NCBI RefSeq assembly: GCF_028606985.1
Contig: NZ_CP117416.1
Coordinates: 844,001-908,000, forward strand
Reading direction: 5' to 3'
Length of the DNA: 64,000 bases
Origin: Paenibacillus kyungheensis
GTDB taxonomy: Bacteria > Bacillota > Bacilli > Paenibacillales > Paenibacillaceae
Shown here: piece by piece, positions 7,714 to 17,427 of the stretch
How positions within the stretch are numbered: position 1 is the stretch's first letter
Layout of the letters: every line of letters starts with the position of its first letter
The notes under the pieces: model-generated
Database searches by the model: none
What the model saw: only the letters and a program-made list of their open reading frames with translations
What the model was told of the DNA's origin: nothing
Position numbers and translations under genes: made by a program

Positions 7714-8874
7714 TTATGTAAGAACCCCACCTCGCGCCAAAATAACATGTTCCAATTTGTGATAAGCATCCGATTCTACATCTACAGCACTATTGGCTAA
7801 CCGTACTTTTTTTAAATTCGGAAGTTCCAACAACAACTGAGGATCAGCAAAAGATGTTTTGCATAAATCCAATACCTCTAATCCGGTTAATGTTGCTAAA
7901 AAGTCCCACGATTTCGGTTTGAGCATCGTTACATCTAGATTTTGCAGAGTACTCATATCTGTCAAAGGGCTTAAATCTTTCACTTTGGTACCCCATATCC
8001 ATAATTGTTGTAATTGGGGGAATTGAGTACGTATATTTGCGATAGATTGTAACTTCGATTTTTCTAAATATAACGTTCGGAGTGCAGGACAACTCGTAAT
8101 TGAATCTAGTTGTTCTACCAATGATCCGCGTAGTCTTATTTCTGCTATCGTTGGATGTTGATCTAGAGCGGTGAGATCACTTACAGGTGCAAAGTTAATA
8201 TCCAACACTTTAAGTCGCTGAAGCTTCGATACATAAGAAAGGTCTGTTAAGGTTTTGGGAGCAGTGATTTTGATTTCTTCTACATTTGGAAAAATCGCAA
8301 ACGAATGAAGGGTATTGATCTGACAACGATTACCGTTTAATAGCACTTTTTTTACACCAGTTGCAGGAGGAATAGATGGTAATGTATCTAAACCATCTAC
8401 AGTGATACTGATTTCTTCTAGAGAAGCAGGAAGAGAAGCTGAACTATTGTAATTGTGCTTAGATAAGCTGACAGATTGCAGAGAAGTGAGCTCAGAGAGC
8501 AAGTGTGCTGGCAACGTCTGTTGTACATTGTATAATCCTAGCGATTGTAAGTTGGAGAGCTGGGCGATAACTTCGATATTATGCTTGATCTTTGTTTTGC
8601 TGACAAAAGCTAATCGTTCTACATGACTGGCTTGCTCTAAACCGACTAGATCCGGGATCGTTAATGTGCTATTGGTTGTACCGAATTCTAGACTTTTAAG
8701 ATAAGGAAATTCTTTTAAAGGAGCAAAAGTGGTAATGCCTTTAATATCTAATAACTTAAGTGTCTCCAATTCATAGACTGAACCGGAATGTTGAAACCAT
8801 TTATAATGGCGGTGATTAGATATATATAGATTAGCTTGTTCTACAATATGGCGTTTGGATTGCTCATAATCCAT
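7714..8874 (-). CDS. Leucine-rich repeat protein
   Basis: 386 residues, no signal peptide or membrane segment, so likely cytoplasmic. After a helical N-terminal cap (about 1-45, with YKWFQHSGSVYELETLKLL) the protein is built of leucine-rich repeats of about 20-22 residues, for example FPYLKSLEFGTTN, LSNLQSLGLYNV, LQRLKVLDINFAPVSDL, and LTGLEVLDLCKTSFADP near the end. The repeats resemble the SDS22/internalin type used for protein binding. The start has an AAGGAGG site 7 bases upstream. The partner is unknown and it appears monocistronic. Confidence 0.85.
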   Translation of the reverse strand: MDYEQSKRHIVEQANLYISNHRHYKWFQHSGSVYELETLKLLDIKGITTFAPLKEFPYLKSLEFGTTNSTLTIPDLVGLEQASHVERLAFVSKTKIKHNIEVIAQLSNLQSLGLYNVQQTLPAHLLSELTSLQSVSLSKHNYNSSASLPASLEEISITVDGLDTLPSIPPATGVKKVLLNGNRCQINTLHSFAIFPNVEEIKITAPKTLTDLSYVSKLQRLKVLDINFAPVSDLTALDQHPTIAEIRLRGSLVEQLDSITSCPALRTLYLEKSKLQSIANIRTQFPQLQQLWIWGTKVKDLSPLTDMSTLQNLDVTMLKPKSWDFLATLTGLEVLDLCKTSFADPQLLLELPNLKKVRLANSAVDVESDAYHKLEHVILARGGVLT

Positions 8875-9211
8875 ATTAAAACCTCCTTAAGATTAAAAAT
8901 ACATAAGTATCTATAAGAGAACACTTAAAAATTTGTCTACAGCAGACTTCAATTTTCATCAATAATTCAGGTTGAGCCTTTATAATAAGATTCCAGAAGC
9001 AACTAAAGAGAGAATAAGTATGCTACCAATAGCATCGATAAACCAAAAAATAGTAGATCGACATTGCGGATATCACTATTTTTGAGTGGGAATAAGACTT
9101 GCTTGCGATGGATGACAACGAATGGGACGGGAACAGTTTGCATTCAATTTTTGAAATATCGCTGGCATTTTTAGTGTGCCTACTACCATGTTACCGCAAA
9201 GGAGTTTTTCA
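8875..9211. other. Intergenic region, 337 bp, divergent promoters
   Basis: This stretch separates the minus-strand LRR gene from the plus-strand glycosyltransferase. It holds a TATAAT-like -10 near 8980-8985 and no convincing gene; a 21-codon frame from ATG at 9020 lacks support. I see no repeat or hairpin of note. Confidence 0.5.
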
Positions 9212-10792
9212 ATGTTAAAAGGTATTCAAAAAACGTTTTATTTCTTATTGATTTTCTTTGTCAGCTTGTTTATCGCCTCTTCGTTTTTTATTCGGGCACA
9301 GTATAATTATGTGGTGTATGGAGATACACCGATGTTGCAACAACAGCATCTAGGTACATTTCTATTATTGATTATTGGGTTGCTGATATTCAGTGTGATC
9401 ATGTACCGTTTATGCTTAAAGTTGAACAAGTATCGTCCTCAGATCGTGATTCCACTTGTTCTGCTCTGTTCATGTGCGATTCAGGTGGTCATTATTTTTC
9501 TGTTTACCCGTTTGCCTACAGATGATTCACAGACCGTTGTTTCACTGGCGATGAATATGCTGTATAAAGGCGATTATTCTACATTTAATCAGACCGGGTA
9601 TCTGCATATGTTCCCGTTTAATTATTCGACTGTGTTGTATATCGAAGCACTACTAGCGATGTTCCCGGATAATTATGTAACGATTAAGGTAGCCAATATT
9701 GTTTTTGCTCTGATTACAACGTTGATGATCTATCTAATCTACAAACAACTTACTCGTAATTCCAGAAGCCATGATTATGGAGTACTGGTATTTGCCGCAA
9801 CGTATCTTCCTGCTTTGTTTATGAGCAATTTTATCTACAACGATGTGATTGCGACGACATTGCTTACGTCGGCACTGTATTTTGGGATTCGTTTTATGAA
9901 AGAAAAGTCGGTTAAATATCTAATCTTTGCCGCTATTTTAGTGACTATTGGTAACTATTTTAGAAGTATAGGTATTATCTTTTTACTGGCGATTGTGATT
10001 TCACTTCTACTGCATATGAAGCAGATCGGTTGGAAAAAGGTTGTGCTGTCGTTATGTTTGTTTGCTGTTTTGTTCAATATTCCGAGCTGGACACAAAATG
10101 CACTGTTACAAGCAACAGGTAAAGTGCAGGCTTCGACTACGACCAATGCGGCACCAATCTATATGTGGCTGAATATGGGGATTAACCTCAAAACATTTGG
10201 ATTCTGGGATAATCGCGAAAGTTATAATATTTACCAGCGAGATGCAGATTATAACAAAGCGCTCAGTACAGAGTTGTTCAAAGAATCGATTGCGCAGAAA
10301 TTATCGACAGCAAGCTTAACAGATCTTGTCACGATGTATTATAAAAAAATTATCTGGACATGGACAGAAGGAACGTACCAAATTGAAAGATATGGTATAG
10401 GTAACGACGGTTCTTCAGGTGGTTCACGTACAGGCTTTATTATGGGTGGGTATAGTTATCCTACATTTGCTACCGAGCTATTTGCAGACAATTCACCTTA
10501 TCGTAGTGGCATATTATGGCTCTTATATACGATGAATTTCTTAATGTACTGCTTTATTTTAATTCGTCTGATCGGTAGTCTACGAGCGAAGCGATTTGAT
10601 GAAATGTCGTTGATTCTAGTCATTTTAGGATTTGTAGGCTTTTATATTTTGTGGGAAATTAAGTCTAGATATATCTATCCTGTCTATCCATTGCTGATTA
10701 TTTTATCGTATATGGGCTTTAAAGATACGTATCAATGGCTGATTCGACAAGACTTTTTACGATTACGTACTTCTGTTCGAGAGGAGTCTTAA
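9212..10792 (+). CDS. GT-C fold membrane glycosyltransferase (GT39/PMT-like)
   Basis: 526 residues from ATG 9212, which has AAAGGAG 7 bases upstream; an in-frame GTG at 9176 has none. About 12 hydrophobic segments. The acidic pair in FTRLPTDDSQTVV after the third segment matches the DxD/DD catalytic loop of GT-C transferases that use lipid-linked sugars (GT39/PMT and ArnT superfamily), and the following periplasmic-side loop with NQTGYLHMFPFNYS is typical. A large extracytoplasmic loop (about residues 300-430) precedes the last membrane segments. It likely transfers a sugar from a polyprenyl carrier to a surface acceptor. The next gene, a lipoprotein, starts 2 bases after its stop, so the two are co-transcribed and probably work together. 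Confidence 0.75.
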   Translation: MLKGIQKTFYFLLIFFVSLFIASSFFIRAQYNYVVYGDTPMLQQQHLGTFLLLIIGLLIFSVIMYRLCLKLNKYRPQIVIPLVLLCSCAIQVVIIFLFTRLPTDDSQTVVSLAMNMLYKGDYSTFNQTGYLHMFPFNYSTVLYIEALLAMFPDNYVTIKVANIVFALITTLMIYLIYKQLTRNSRSHDYGVLVFAATYLPALFMSNFIYNDVIATTLLTSALYFGIRFMKEKSVKYLIFAAILVTIGNYFRSIGIIFLLAIVISLLLHMKQIGWKKVVLSLCLFAVLFNIPSWTQNALLQATGKVQASTTTNAAPIYMWLNMGINLKTFGFWDNRESYNIYQRDADYNKALSTELFKESIAQKLSTASLTDLVTMYYKKIIWTWTEGTYQIERYGIGNDGSSGGSRTGFIMGGYSYPTFATELFADNSPYRSGILWLLYTMNFLMYCFILIRLIGSLRAKRFDEMSLILVILGFVGFYILWEIKSRYIYPVYPLLIILSYMGFKDTYQWLIRQDFLRLRTSVREES

Positions 10793-10793
10793 T

Positions 10794-11396
10794 ATGCGTA
10801 AAAATAAATATTCAGTATCTCTTCTTATGCTGTTACTGTGCGGAATGATAGTCCTAACATCTTGTAGTGCAATTACTGCGCAACAGATTACGTTGAAAAG
10901 TGCTAGTGGAATGGGCGGCACGGGCAATCGCAACGCCATGCGTGGAATGATAAATGCTGATCTGATAGGCAAAGTAGTGTCTGTAAACGGTAGTCAGCTT
11001 ACAATCGATGTGATGGAGCAAGCACAGCGCCGTTCTTCGCCTCCGAGTGATCATAGTGCTACAATGTCTAGCCCAACTGATGCAACTGCACCACGCTCAA
11101 ACCGTATGCCTGATAACAGCACACCTAATATCAATACACCGAATACCGACCCTACTCCTACGACAGCTCGACCAGATGGTAACACGTCTAATATAAGCAG
11201 TACAGGAGTGAAAAAAACGATCACTGTAGGTGAAAATGTACCCATATCTCAAATCACAGCGATGATGCCACAAACTAACAATAATCGTACAGCAACGACA
11301 CTTCAATTATCTGATCTCAAAGCAGGGCAGATTCTGATGATCTGGTATAAAGATAATACGAATACTGTGGAAAAAATCAGTGTGATGGACTCGTAA
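10794..11396 (+). CDS. Lipoprotein with an Asn/Thr/Pro-rich linker
   Basis: 200 residues. The signal peptide ends in a lipobox LTSC (Cys24), so it should be anchored on the outer face of the membrane. After an N-terminal strand-forming segment (LIGKVVSVNGSQLTIDVMEQ) there is a low-complexity stretch of about 60 residues rich in Asn, Thr, Ser and Pro, then a C-terminal segment KKTITVGENVPISQI with LQLSDLKAGQILMIWYKD. The two structured parts together resemble a small beta-barrel interrupted by the linker. The linker is rich in hydroxylated residues and could itself be an O-glycosylation acceptor for the transferase encoded just upstream, which is inference. A terminator follows at 11415-11443. 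Confidence 0.75.
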   Translation: MRKNKYSVSLLMLLLCGMIVLTSCSAITAQQITLKSASGMGGTGNRNAMRGMINADLIGKVVSVNGSQLTIDVMEQAQRRSSPPSDHSATMSSPTDATAPRSNRMPDNSTPNINTPNTDPTPTTARPDGNTSNISSTGVKKTITVGENVPISQITAMMPQTNNNRTATTLQLSDLKAGQILMIWYKDNTNTVEKISVMDS

Positions 11397-11414
11397 TGGA
11401 TAACTGATATAGCT

Positions 11415-11443
11415 AAGAGAGGAGTGATAAGCTCCTTTTTTTT
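11415..11443 (+). terminator. Intrinsic terminator
   Basis: A 7-bp stem with one G-T wobble closes on a 7-base loop (AGAGGAG ... CTCC), followed by eight T residues. Confidence 0.75.
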
Positions 11444-11570
11444 ATGTCTATATATAGACTTTCAAGTATGCTGTTCTTATCCAAAATAGAATACTATCTC
11501 TAAAAATTCATAATTTTCCTAAATCATCCGATAATAATAAAGGTATGTAAAATGAAAAAGGGAGTAATAG

Positions 11571-12137
11571 ATGATGCCTATTTGGAGCAAAAAAACAGTA
11601 ATGATTGGACTAGCTTGTTTATCTTTAAGTGTATTTGCAGGATGTGGAAATGAAAAAACAGACGAGGAAAAAATTGCTGATGCTATTCGTGAAGCAGCAG
11701 GCAACCAGATTGCGAGTAATAGTGATGCTACGACTCAAGCAGAACAACCTACTGTAGAATCAAAGCTGAGCGAAATTAGAAATTTTGTAACTTCAGACAT
11801 TTGGAATGATGGATTTGTAAACATCAATTCGTATACTTACAGAGGAACCAGTGCTACAGGGGATAAATTAGATATAGACTTTTTAATAGATCGTTTAGGT
11901 ACAGCAATGGATAAGAAAGCGGAATATAATACTTATATACAAGGATTGGACGATAGTAAATATGCTAATGTGAAAAAAGTATGGACTAAGCTTTCTAGTG
12001 AAACCGATGTACTTTACAAACAATTGCAAACAAATCCTCCTAAAGAGAATGATTCAGAATACAAGTTTGATACAGGATTGTTCCAACAGTATCAAGATGC
12101 TTTCGAAAAAGATGTAGACGATTTGAAAACGAACTAA
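11571..12137 (+). CDS. Small lipoprotein of unknown function
   Basis: 188 residues with a signal peptide ending in FAGC (lipidated Cys about residue 25), followed by a charged EKTDEEKIADAIREAAGNQ helix. The mature domain is helical (AMDKKAEYNTYIQGLDDSKYANVKKVWTKL, split here by description only at residues 120-150). The start has AAAGGGAG upstream; the second ATG could also serve. No family recognised. Single gene bounded by terminators at 11415 and 12193. Confidence 0.75.
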   Translation: MMPIWSKKTVMIGLACLSLSVFAGCGNEKTDEEKIADAIREAAGNQIASNSDATTQAEQPTVESKLSEIRNFVTSDIWNDGFVNINSYTYRGTSATGDKLDIDFLIDRLGTAMDKKAEYNTYIQGLDDSKYANVKKVWTKLSSETDVLYKQLQTNPPKENDSEYKFDTGLFQQYQDAFEKDVDDLKTN

Positions 12138-12192
12138 TTGATATACGTTATCGTTTGAAAAACATAAAATAACCAAGTTCAATCGAACATGT

Positions 12193-12236
12193 AGAAGTGG
12201 AATAAGCACAATAGTGTGCGATTCCGCTTCTTTTTT
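12193..12236 (+). terminator. Intrinsic terminator
   Basis: AGAAGTGGAAT pairs with ATTCCGCTTCT with wobbles, with an inner GCAC/GTGC stem and six T residues at 12231-12236. Confidence 0.85.
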
Positions 12237-12336
12237 AATCATTCGTTGGCTACCTATTCTGAGATGTATCCTATCTGTAGAAATGATAAGATATATGTAA
12301 AATACAGGTAGTACATATTGCCAGAAAAGAGGAACC

Positions 12337-13206
12337 TTGTTGGCTAATATTTTGCACACGATACAATGGAATGAACAAGACGATAGTTTACATACGTTAT
12401 TACAACCTGCATATGAGATAACTGAGCATCCGCTAGATCAAGGATTTGAAGCACAAGTAATCAAGTTGTCATATGCTGAAGGTGACTTGGTATTGAAAAT
12501 ATGGAATCAACAGGCGAAGCCGGATGTGGGAGCACAATATCAATTATTACAGTTTCTTTTTATCAAAGGGATCACTGTCTCTAAGCCGATGGGTTGGGGG
12601 ATGCTTGATGATCAAGATCCAGTATTGCTAACAACATTTGACGGAACAGCACTTACTAAAATGAACAAAAAGAAAATTGTACAGACAGCTACCTTATTGT
12701 CTGCTATCCATCATGTTGAGATTACAGAAAGCGAATATGCTTTACTGCCAAAATACGATTTTGTAGATTACTTTTTTCCAGACGTAGCAACGTATCCAGA
12801 TATTAGCGATATTCTATATCAGGTTATGCCTATGATTACGCTAGAGCAGAGTTGTATTATTCATGGTGATTTTCATCTGGGAAATATTTTAAATAAGCAG
12901 GATCGGTATAGCGTGATTGATTGGACAAATGGACAATTAGGGGATGCCCGATATGATGCGGTCTGGTCGATCACTTTGCAGAAAATCTATATTTCAGAAC
13001 GATATGCTCAAGTGTTTCGTGATGCTTATCTAGCAGAACATCCGATAGCTGAAAAAGAATTACAATTATTTGAAGCACTTGCCTGTCTGCGGTGGATATT
13101 ACTTGCTCGTCAGGGCGGAATTACGGTACAGCCACAAGCACAGCAGAATATAAAGCAAGTCATAGCTCAAAATCCATTTTTGGCAGGAAGGAATTGTGAA
13201 GTGTAA
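12337..13206 (+). CDS. Aminoglycoside phosphotransferase (APH)-family kinase
   Basis: 289 residues starting at TTG with AGAGGAA upstream. Kinase-like fold: the ATP lysine is probably Lys54 in DLVLKIW, the Brenner motif is HGDFHLGNIL with His176, Asp178 and Asn183, and the metal-binding aspartate is Asp195 in VIDWTNGQLGD. These are the catalytic residues of the APH/ChoK superfamily. The family phosphorylates antibiotics, choline, homoserine or methylthioribose, and sequence alone does not decide the substrate. Flanking genes give no pathway hint, so an antibiotic-resistance role should not be assumed. Confidence 0.85.
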   Translation: MLANILHTIQWNEQDDSLHTLLQPAYEITEHPLDQGFEAQVIKLSYAEGDLVLKIWNQQAKPDVGAQYQLLQFLFIKGITVSKPMGWGMLDDQDPVLLTTFDGTALTKMNKKKIVQTATLLSAIHHVEITESEYALLPKYDFVDYFFPDVATYPDISDILYQVMPMITLEQSCIIHGDFHLGNILNKQDRYSVIDWTNGQLGDARYDAVWSITLQKIYISERYAQVFRDAYLAEHPIAEKELQLFEALACLRWILLARQGGITVQPQAQQNIKQVIAQNPFLAGRNCEV

Positions 13207-13342
13207 AATATTCAGCTACATATGTCGTAATACATAAATGTAAGATATTTTACTTTGCAAAAATATTTTTTATTGAACTTGGTCATGTTTATAGTGCCAA
13301 GCGCTTATGGAGAGTTATTATATAATGTTGGAGGAATGAAAT

Positions 13343-13627
13343 GTGGAGTATAAATGGGAACGTTGTCCGAGATGTGGATCAGCAAAAGTCAGTACAGGAT
13401 CAGGAAAATGGCCTGCTTTTTTATTATTTTTTATGAGTACCGTTATGTGCATAATTATAGCTAACGGAGTAGATAATCAGTTAATGGAACATCCTATAGC
13501 GTTCGGAATAATTATTTTAATAGGTCTATTCACATTGTTTGCATGTATCAAAGTAATAAAGAGTGGCGTTACTTCTATGTGTGATACTTGTAAATATTCT
13601 TGGACACCTAAAAAGATAGAAGACTAA
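13343..13627 (+). CDS. Zinc-ribbon membrane protein (94 aa)
   Basis: Starts at GTG with GGAGGAA upstream. The termini form a split zinc ribbon: CPRCG at residues 8-12 and CDTCK at about 80-84, giving four cysteines for one zinc. Between them are two hydrophobic segments (about 25-42 and 50-70) predicting a membrane hairpin that brings both termini to the same side. Similar small zinc-ribbon membrane proteins are common and uncharacterised. Confidence 0.75.
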   Translation: MEYKWERCPRCGSAKVSTGSGKWPAFLLFFMSTVMCIIIANGVDNQLMEHPIAFGIIILIGLFTLFACIKVIKSGVTSMCDTCKYSWTPKKIED

Positions 13628-13736
13628 AAATAAATCATTAGAAATCTATACACTTAAAAATCAAACGGAATACACATAATATGATACAGTAGATATCTTC
13701 AAAGTAATTATTTTATCCAACACAAAGGGAGTACAC

Positions 13737-14483
13737 ATGAACAATTACAAATTAATCATCCAATACGATGGTGGGCGGTATAAAGGGTGGCAACGGCTTG
13801 GAGATAGCGACAATACAGTACAAGGTAAGATTGAAAAAGCGATCTCTGTACTGGTCGAGCAACCGATTGAAATTACAGGTTCTAGCCGTACCGATTCAGG
13901 GGTACATGCGCTGTATCAAGTGGCTAATTTTAAAATTAAAGAAGACTTGCCAGAGTCTAAAATATTTAACTTCCTGAATCATTATTTACCGCCTGATATC
14001 AGTATCACTGAAGTATCGAAAGTCGATGATCGGTTCCATGCACGGTATCATGCGACTAACAAAACGTATATTTATAAAATATGGAACCAAGCATATAGCC
14101 ATCCATTTATGCGCAAATATAGTATGCATGTTGCCAAAAAGCTAGATATCGCCAAGATGAAAGAAGCTTGTGCTCATTTTATCGGAGAACATGACTTTGC
14201 AGTCTATTCCAATGCTAAGTCGAAGAAAAAAGATACATTACGTACGATCTATACGTTAGATGTCGAGGTAGTAGATGGATTTGTACAATTCCGTGTATCT
14301 GGAAATGGATTCTTGTACAATATGGTACGTAAAATGGTCGGTACACTGATCGAAGTAGGATTAGGGGAAAAGCAAGCTTCAGATATTCCTACGATTTTGC
14401 TATCCAAAGAAAAGCTACAAACTGGGGGGATGGCAGATGCAGAAGGTCTTTATTTAGAGCAGATTCAATTCAAGTCAGAATAG
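13737..14483 (+). CDS. truA: tRNA pseudouridine synthase A (TruA), divergent second-type copy
   Basis: 248 residues. TruA converts uridines 38-40 of the anticodon stem to pseudouridine. The catalytic aspartate is Asp53 in GSSRTDSGVHA. YKGWQ near the N-terminus, RFHARYHATNKTYIY, and FLYNMVRKMVGTLIEVG are the other conserved blocks. The C-terminal block, usually TAPAxGLxL, reads GMADAEGLYL, a known variation in stand-alone TruA paralogues. It is not in the ribosomal-protein operon context where the main truA of bacilli lies, so this is probably an additional copy. Strong start with AAAGGGAG upstream; terminator at 14577-14606. Confidence 0.9.
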   Translation: MNNYKLIIQYDGGRYKGWQRLGDSDNTVQGKIEKAISVLVEQPIEITGSSRTDSGVHALYQVANFKIKEDLPESKIFNFLNHYLPPDISITEVSKVDDRFHARYHATNKTYIYKIWNQAYSHPFMRKYSMHVAKKLDIAKMKEACAHFIGEHDFAVYSNAKSKKKDTLRTIYTLDVEVVDGFVQFRVSGNGFLYNMVRKMVGTLIEVGLGEKQASDIPTILLSKEKLQTGGMADAEGLYLEQIQFKSE

Positions 14484-14576
14484 ATAAATATTTAAAAACC
14501 ACACCAAGTTTCTTTATATGACATTCCACCAAAATCGTATAAAACAATGAAGAAATAATATCATATAACAATAAGG

Positions 14577-14606
14577 AAGTAGACTTGAAAAGGTCTACTT
14601 TTTTTT
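14577..14606 (+). terminator. Intrinsic terminator
   Basis: AAGTAGAC (14577-14584) pairs with GTCTACTT (14593-14600), followed by T residues to 14606. Confidence 0.88.
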
Positions 14607-14778
14607 CGTAATAAGGTATCTATCTTTTAGTGATAATAGTAGTTGTATTTCATTACATATTCCCTTACAATTTGTTGAAGCAATTCTGTAATGCGTTAAT
14701 GTATGTTACGGCGAATACATTTACAGCTATATTATAATCGTTGTACATAATGAACACAGTTGAAAGGGAGCGTTTTGT

Positions 14779-16149
14779 TTGGAAACGAAACAATTAACTA
14801 GAGGTCTCAAAACACGCCATATTGAGCTAATTGCACTCGGAGGAACGATAGGTGTCGGTCTATTTATGGGATCAGCCAGTACGATTCAATGGGCAGGGCC
14901 TTCTGTGCTGTTGGCGTATTTGGTAGCAGGTGTAATTATGTTATTTGTGATGCGAATGATGGGCGAAATGTTAATCGTTGAACCGGTCACAGGTTCATTT
15001 GCTACATTTGCCCATAAGTATATTAGTCCGTTGGCTGGATTCTTGACAGCATGGAGTTACTGGTTTTTATGGGTAACGGTGGGGATGGCGGAAGTTACTG
15101 CTATAGGTATTTATGTAGGGTACTGGTTCCCGGAGATTCCACAATGGATTCCAGCGTTAGCCGGTGTCGGCATTATAGCGGCAGCGAATCTAGCGGCGGT
15201 TAAGTTTTATGGAGAATTTGAATTCTGGTTTGCGATGATTAAAGTGATCGCGATTAGTGCGATGCTGGTGATCGGCACAGGCATGATCTTTTTTGGACTT
15301 GGCAATGGTGGCGTACCGATTGGATTATCTAATCTGTATGTCCATGGTGGATTTTTTGCAGGCGGGTTAAAAGGATTCTTATTCGCATTATGTATTGTCA
15401 CTGCGGCATATCAGGGCATCGAGATGATCGGGATTACCGCAGGGGAAGCTGAAAATCCTAAAGTGACGCTGAAAAAATCGATCAAAAATATCGTTTGGCG
15501 GATATTGATTTTTTATGTAGGTGCAATCTTTGTGATCGTGACGATCTATCCATGGAATGAAGTTGGTACAACCGGAAGCCCGTTTGTTTTAACATTTGCC
15601 AAAGTAGGAATTGTAGCGGCGGCAGGTATTATTAATTTTGTTGTTTTAACAGCAGCTATGTCTGGTTGTAATAGTGGTATTTATAGTGCAGGACGAATGC
15701 TATATACACTGGCGCAAAACAAACAAGCACCACCATTTTTTGCTAGAATTTCAAAAAGTGGAGTGCCTCGCAACAGTATTATGACGACGATTGCTTTATT
15801 ATTGGTCGGCGTGCTATTTAATTACCTGTTTCCAGATTCCAAATTATTTTTGTACATTTACAGTGCCAGTATATTACCAGGGATGGTTCCATGGTTAGCG
15901 ATGGCATTTAGCCAATTTAAGTTTCGCAAAAAATGGAAAAATGATATTCACGAACATCCATTTAAATCGTTATTTTTTCCAGTGAGTAATTATATCGTGA
16001 TCATCTTTTTGTCACTGGTGCTGATCGGCATGTGGTTCAATCCGGATACACATAACTCATTAATCGTCGGAATTGTATTTATTGCGATTGTCATTGTTAG
16101 TTATTATGTATTTCGAATTGGGAAGAAATCGGATCAGAGAATAGATTAA
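14779..16149 (+). CDS. Amino-acid permease (APC superfamily, AAT family)
   Basis: 456 residues starting at TTG with AAAGGGAG upstream. Twelve membrane segments. The N-terminal [20 protein letters not shown] is the substrate-binding unwound helix of the AAT family, followed by [13 protein letters not shown] and [22 protein letters not shown] members import D-alanine, D-serine and glycine, proline, GABA or aromatic amino acids with protons; this one is closest in layout to the CycA/AapA and YbxG types. The substrate is not certain. The transcript ends at the hairpin 16199-16247. Confidence 0.88.
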   Translation: METKQLTRGLKTRHIELIALGGTIGVGLFMGSASTIQWAGPSVLLAYLVAGVIMLFVMRMMGEMLIVEPVTGSFATFAHKYISPLAGFLTAWSYWFLWVTVGMAEVTAIGIYVGYWFPEIPQWIPALAGVGIIAAANLAAVKFYGEFEFWFAMIKVIAISAMLVIGTGMIFFGLGNGGVPIGLSNLYVHGGFFAGGLKGFLFALCIVTAAYQGIEMIGITAGEAENPKVTLKKSIKNIVWRILIFYVGAIFVIVTIYPWNEVGTTGSPFVLTFAKVGIVAAAGIINFVVLTAAMSGCNSGIYSAGRMLYTLAQNKQAPPFFARISKSGVPRNSIMTTIALLLVGVLFNYLFPDSKLFLYIYSASILPGMVPWLAMAFSQFKFRKKWKNDIHEHPFKSLFFPVSNYIVIIFLSLVLIGMWFNPDTHNSLIVGIVFIAIVIVSYYVFRIGKKSDQRID

Positions 16150-16198
16150 TTGGATATTACATTTCATACTATAATGCCTACAAAGATACCATAATACG

Positions 16199-16247
16199 AA
16201 GCATATTCTTTTTTCTGACATGTTTAGAAAAAAAGGATATGCTTTTT
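16199..16247 (+). terminator. Long intrinsic terminator
   Basis: AAGCATAT plus a pyrimidine arm pairs with an A-rich arm ending ATATGCTT, a stem of about 18 bp with one bulge, followed by T residues to 16247. Confidence 0.8.
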
Positions 16248-16342
16248 GTTTGAAGACAAGCCATGACGGTTACATAGAAAAAGAGCTCATTAATTTCCAG
16301 AACGACGACTATAAACATCATCTACGAGGAGGAAATTCAATC

Positions 16343-17239
16343 ATGGCTGACCAATATCTAAAGCAAGATCCAACAACTCAATATCCTAAGGCAAACGAAG
16401 ACTGGCAACAAAAACAACCAGAACCCGGTTTGCAAACAGAGATGACTCCACGTCCCGATTCAGGAGAAACCAGTTACCGCGGAACAGGTCGCTTAACAGG
16501 ACGAAAAGCACTCGTAACAGGAGCAGATAGTGGTATCGGACGCGCAGCAGCAATTGCTTTTGCTCGTGAAGGTGCAGACGTTGTAATTTCTTACTTACCT
16601 GAAGAAGAAGCCGACGCTCAAGAAGTAGTGAAATTGATCGAAGAAGCAGGTCAAAAAGCTTATGCGATGCCTGGCGATTTGAAAGATGAGAAGTACTGCG
16701 AACAATTGATCGAAGACTCTGTAGCTAAATTAGGTGGAATCGATATTCTAGCTAACGTAGCAGGTAAACAGCAGTTTGTTGAATCGATTGCTGATTTAAC
16801 TACAGAACAATTTGATGCAACATTCAAAACAAACGTATACTCTCTATTCTGGTTATGCAAAGCAGCTATCAAGCATATGAAACCAGGTAGTTCAATTATT
16901 AATACATCATCTATCCAAGCGTACTCTCCTTCACCAGGGTTGCTCGATTATGCAACAACTAAAGGTTCGATCAACGTGTTCAGTAAAGCACTGGCACAAC
17001 AAGTTGGTGAAAAAGGTATCCGTGTTAACGTTGTAGCACCGGGTCCAGTATGGACACCTCTACAAGTAGCAGGTGGACAACCTACAGAAGCATTGAAAGA
17101 ATTCGGTTCCAATACACCACTCGGACGTGCAGGACAGCCAGTAGAAATGGCTCCAGCTTATGTATTTTTAGCAAGCCAAGAGTCTAGCTATGTAAGTGGC
17201 GAGACTATCAATGCTAACGGTGGTATGGTTAGTCCATAA
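16343..17239 (+). CDS. SDR oxidoreductase, YhxD/YghA-type
   Basis: 298 residues from ATG 16343, which has GAGGAGGA at ideal spacing; the in-frame upstream region overlaps the permease terminator. After a 45-residue polar N-terminal extension typical of this subgroup ([19 protein letters not shown]), the Rossmann motif is [12 protein letters not shown], then NVAGKQ, catalytic Ser in NTSSIQAY and YATTK (Tyr and Lys). The C-terminus ends [12 protein letters not shown]. This subgroup includes general-stress dehydrogenases of Bacillus (YhdF/YhxD) and E. coli YghA, which reduces aldehydes. The natural substrate is unclear. Confidence 0.9.
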   Translation: MADQYLKQDPTTQYPKANEDWQQKQPEPGLQTEMTPRPDSGETSYRGTGRLTGRKALVTGADSGIGRAAAIAFAREGADVVISYLPEEEADAQEVVKLIEEAGQKAYAMPGDLKDEKYCEQLIEDSVAKLGGIDILANVAGKQQFVESIADLTTEQFDATFKTNVYSLFWLCKAAIKHMKPGSSIINTSSIQAYSPSPGLLDYATTKGSINVFSKALAQQVGEKGIRVNVVAPGPVWTPLQVAGGQPTEALKEFGSNTPLGRAGQPVEMAPAYVFLASQESSYVSGETINANGGMVSP

Positions 17240-17284
17240 CTTGATCATATTGGCTTTATTTCTAAATACAATAATGATATTAAT

Positions 17285-17313
17285 AAAAGGAGGGGCATAA
17301 TGCCTCTCTTTTT
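17285..17313 (+). terminator. Intrinsic terminator
   Basis: AAAAGGAGGGGC, a 5-base loop and GCCTCTCTTTTT; T run to 17313. Confidence 0.85.
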
Positions 17314-17427
17314 GGTTTCTTCATCTAAAATGATAATATAGTAAATAAAACAATATAGATGTATATGTGCCATGAAAATGATTCGAGAGCATAAGCGTAT
17401 ATCCTATGTCATAGAAAAGAGAATGTT

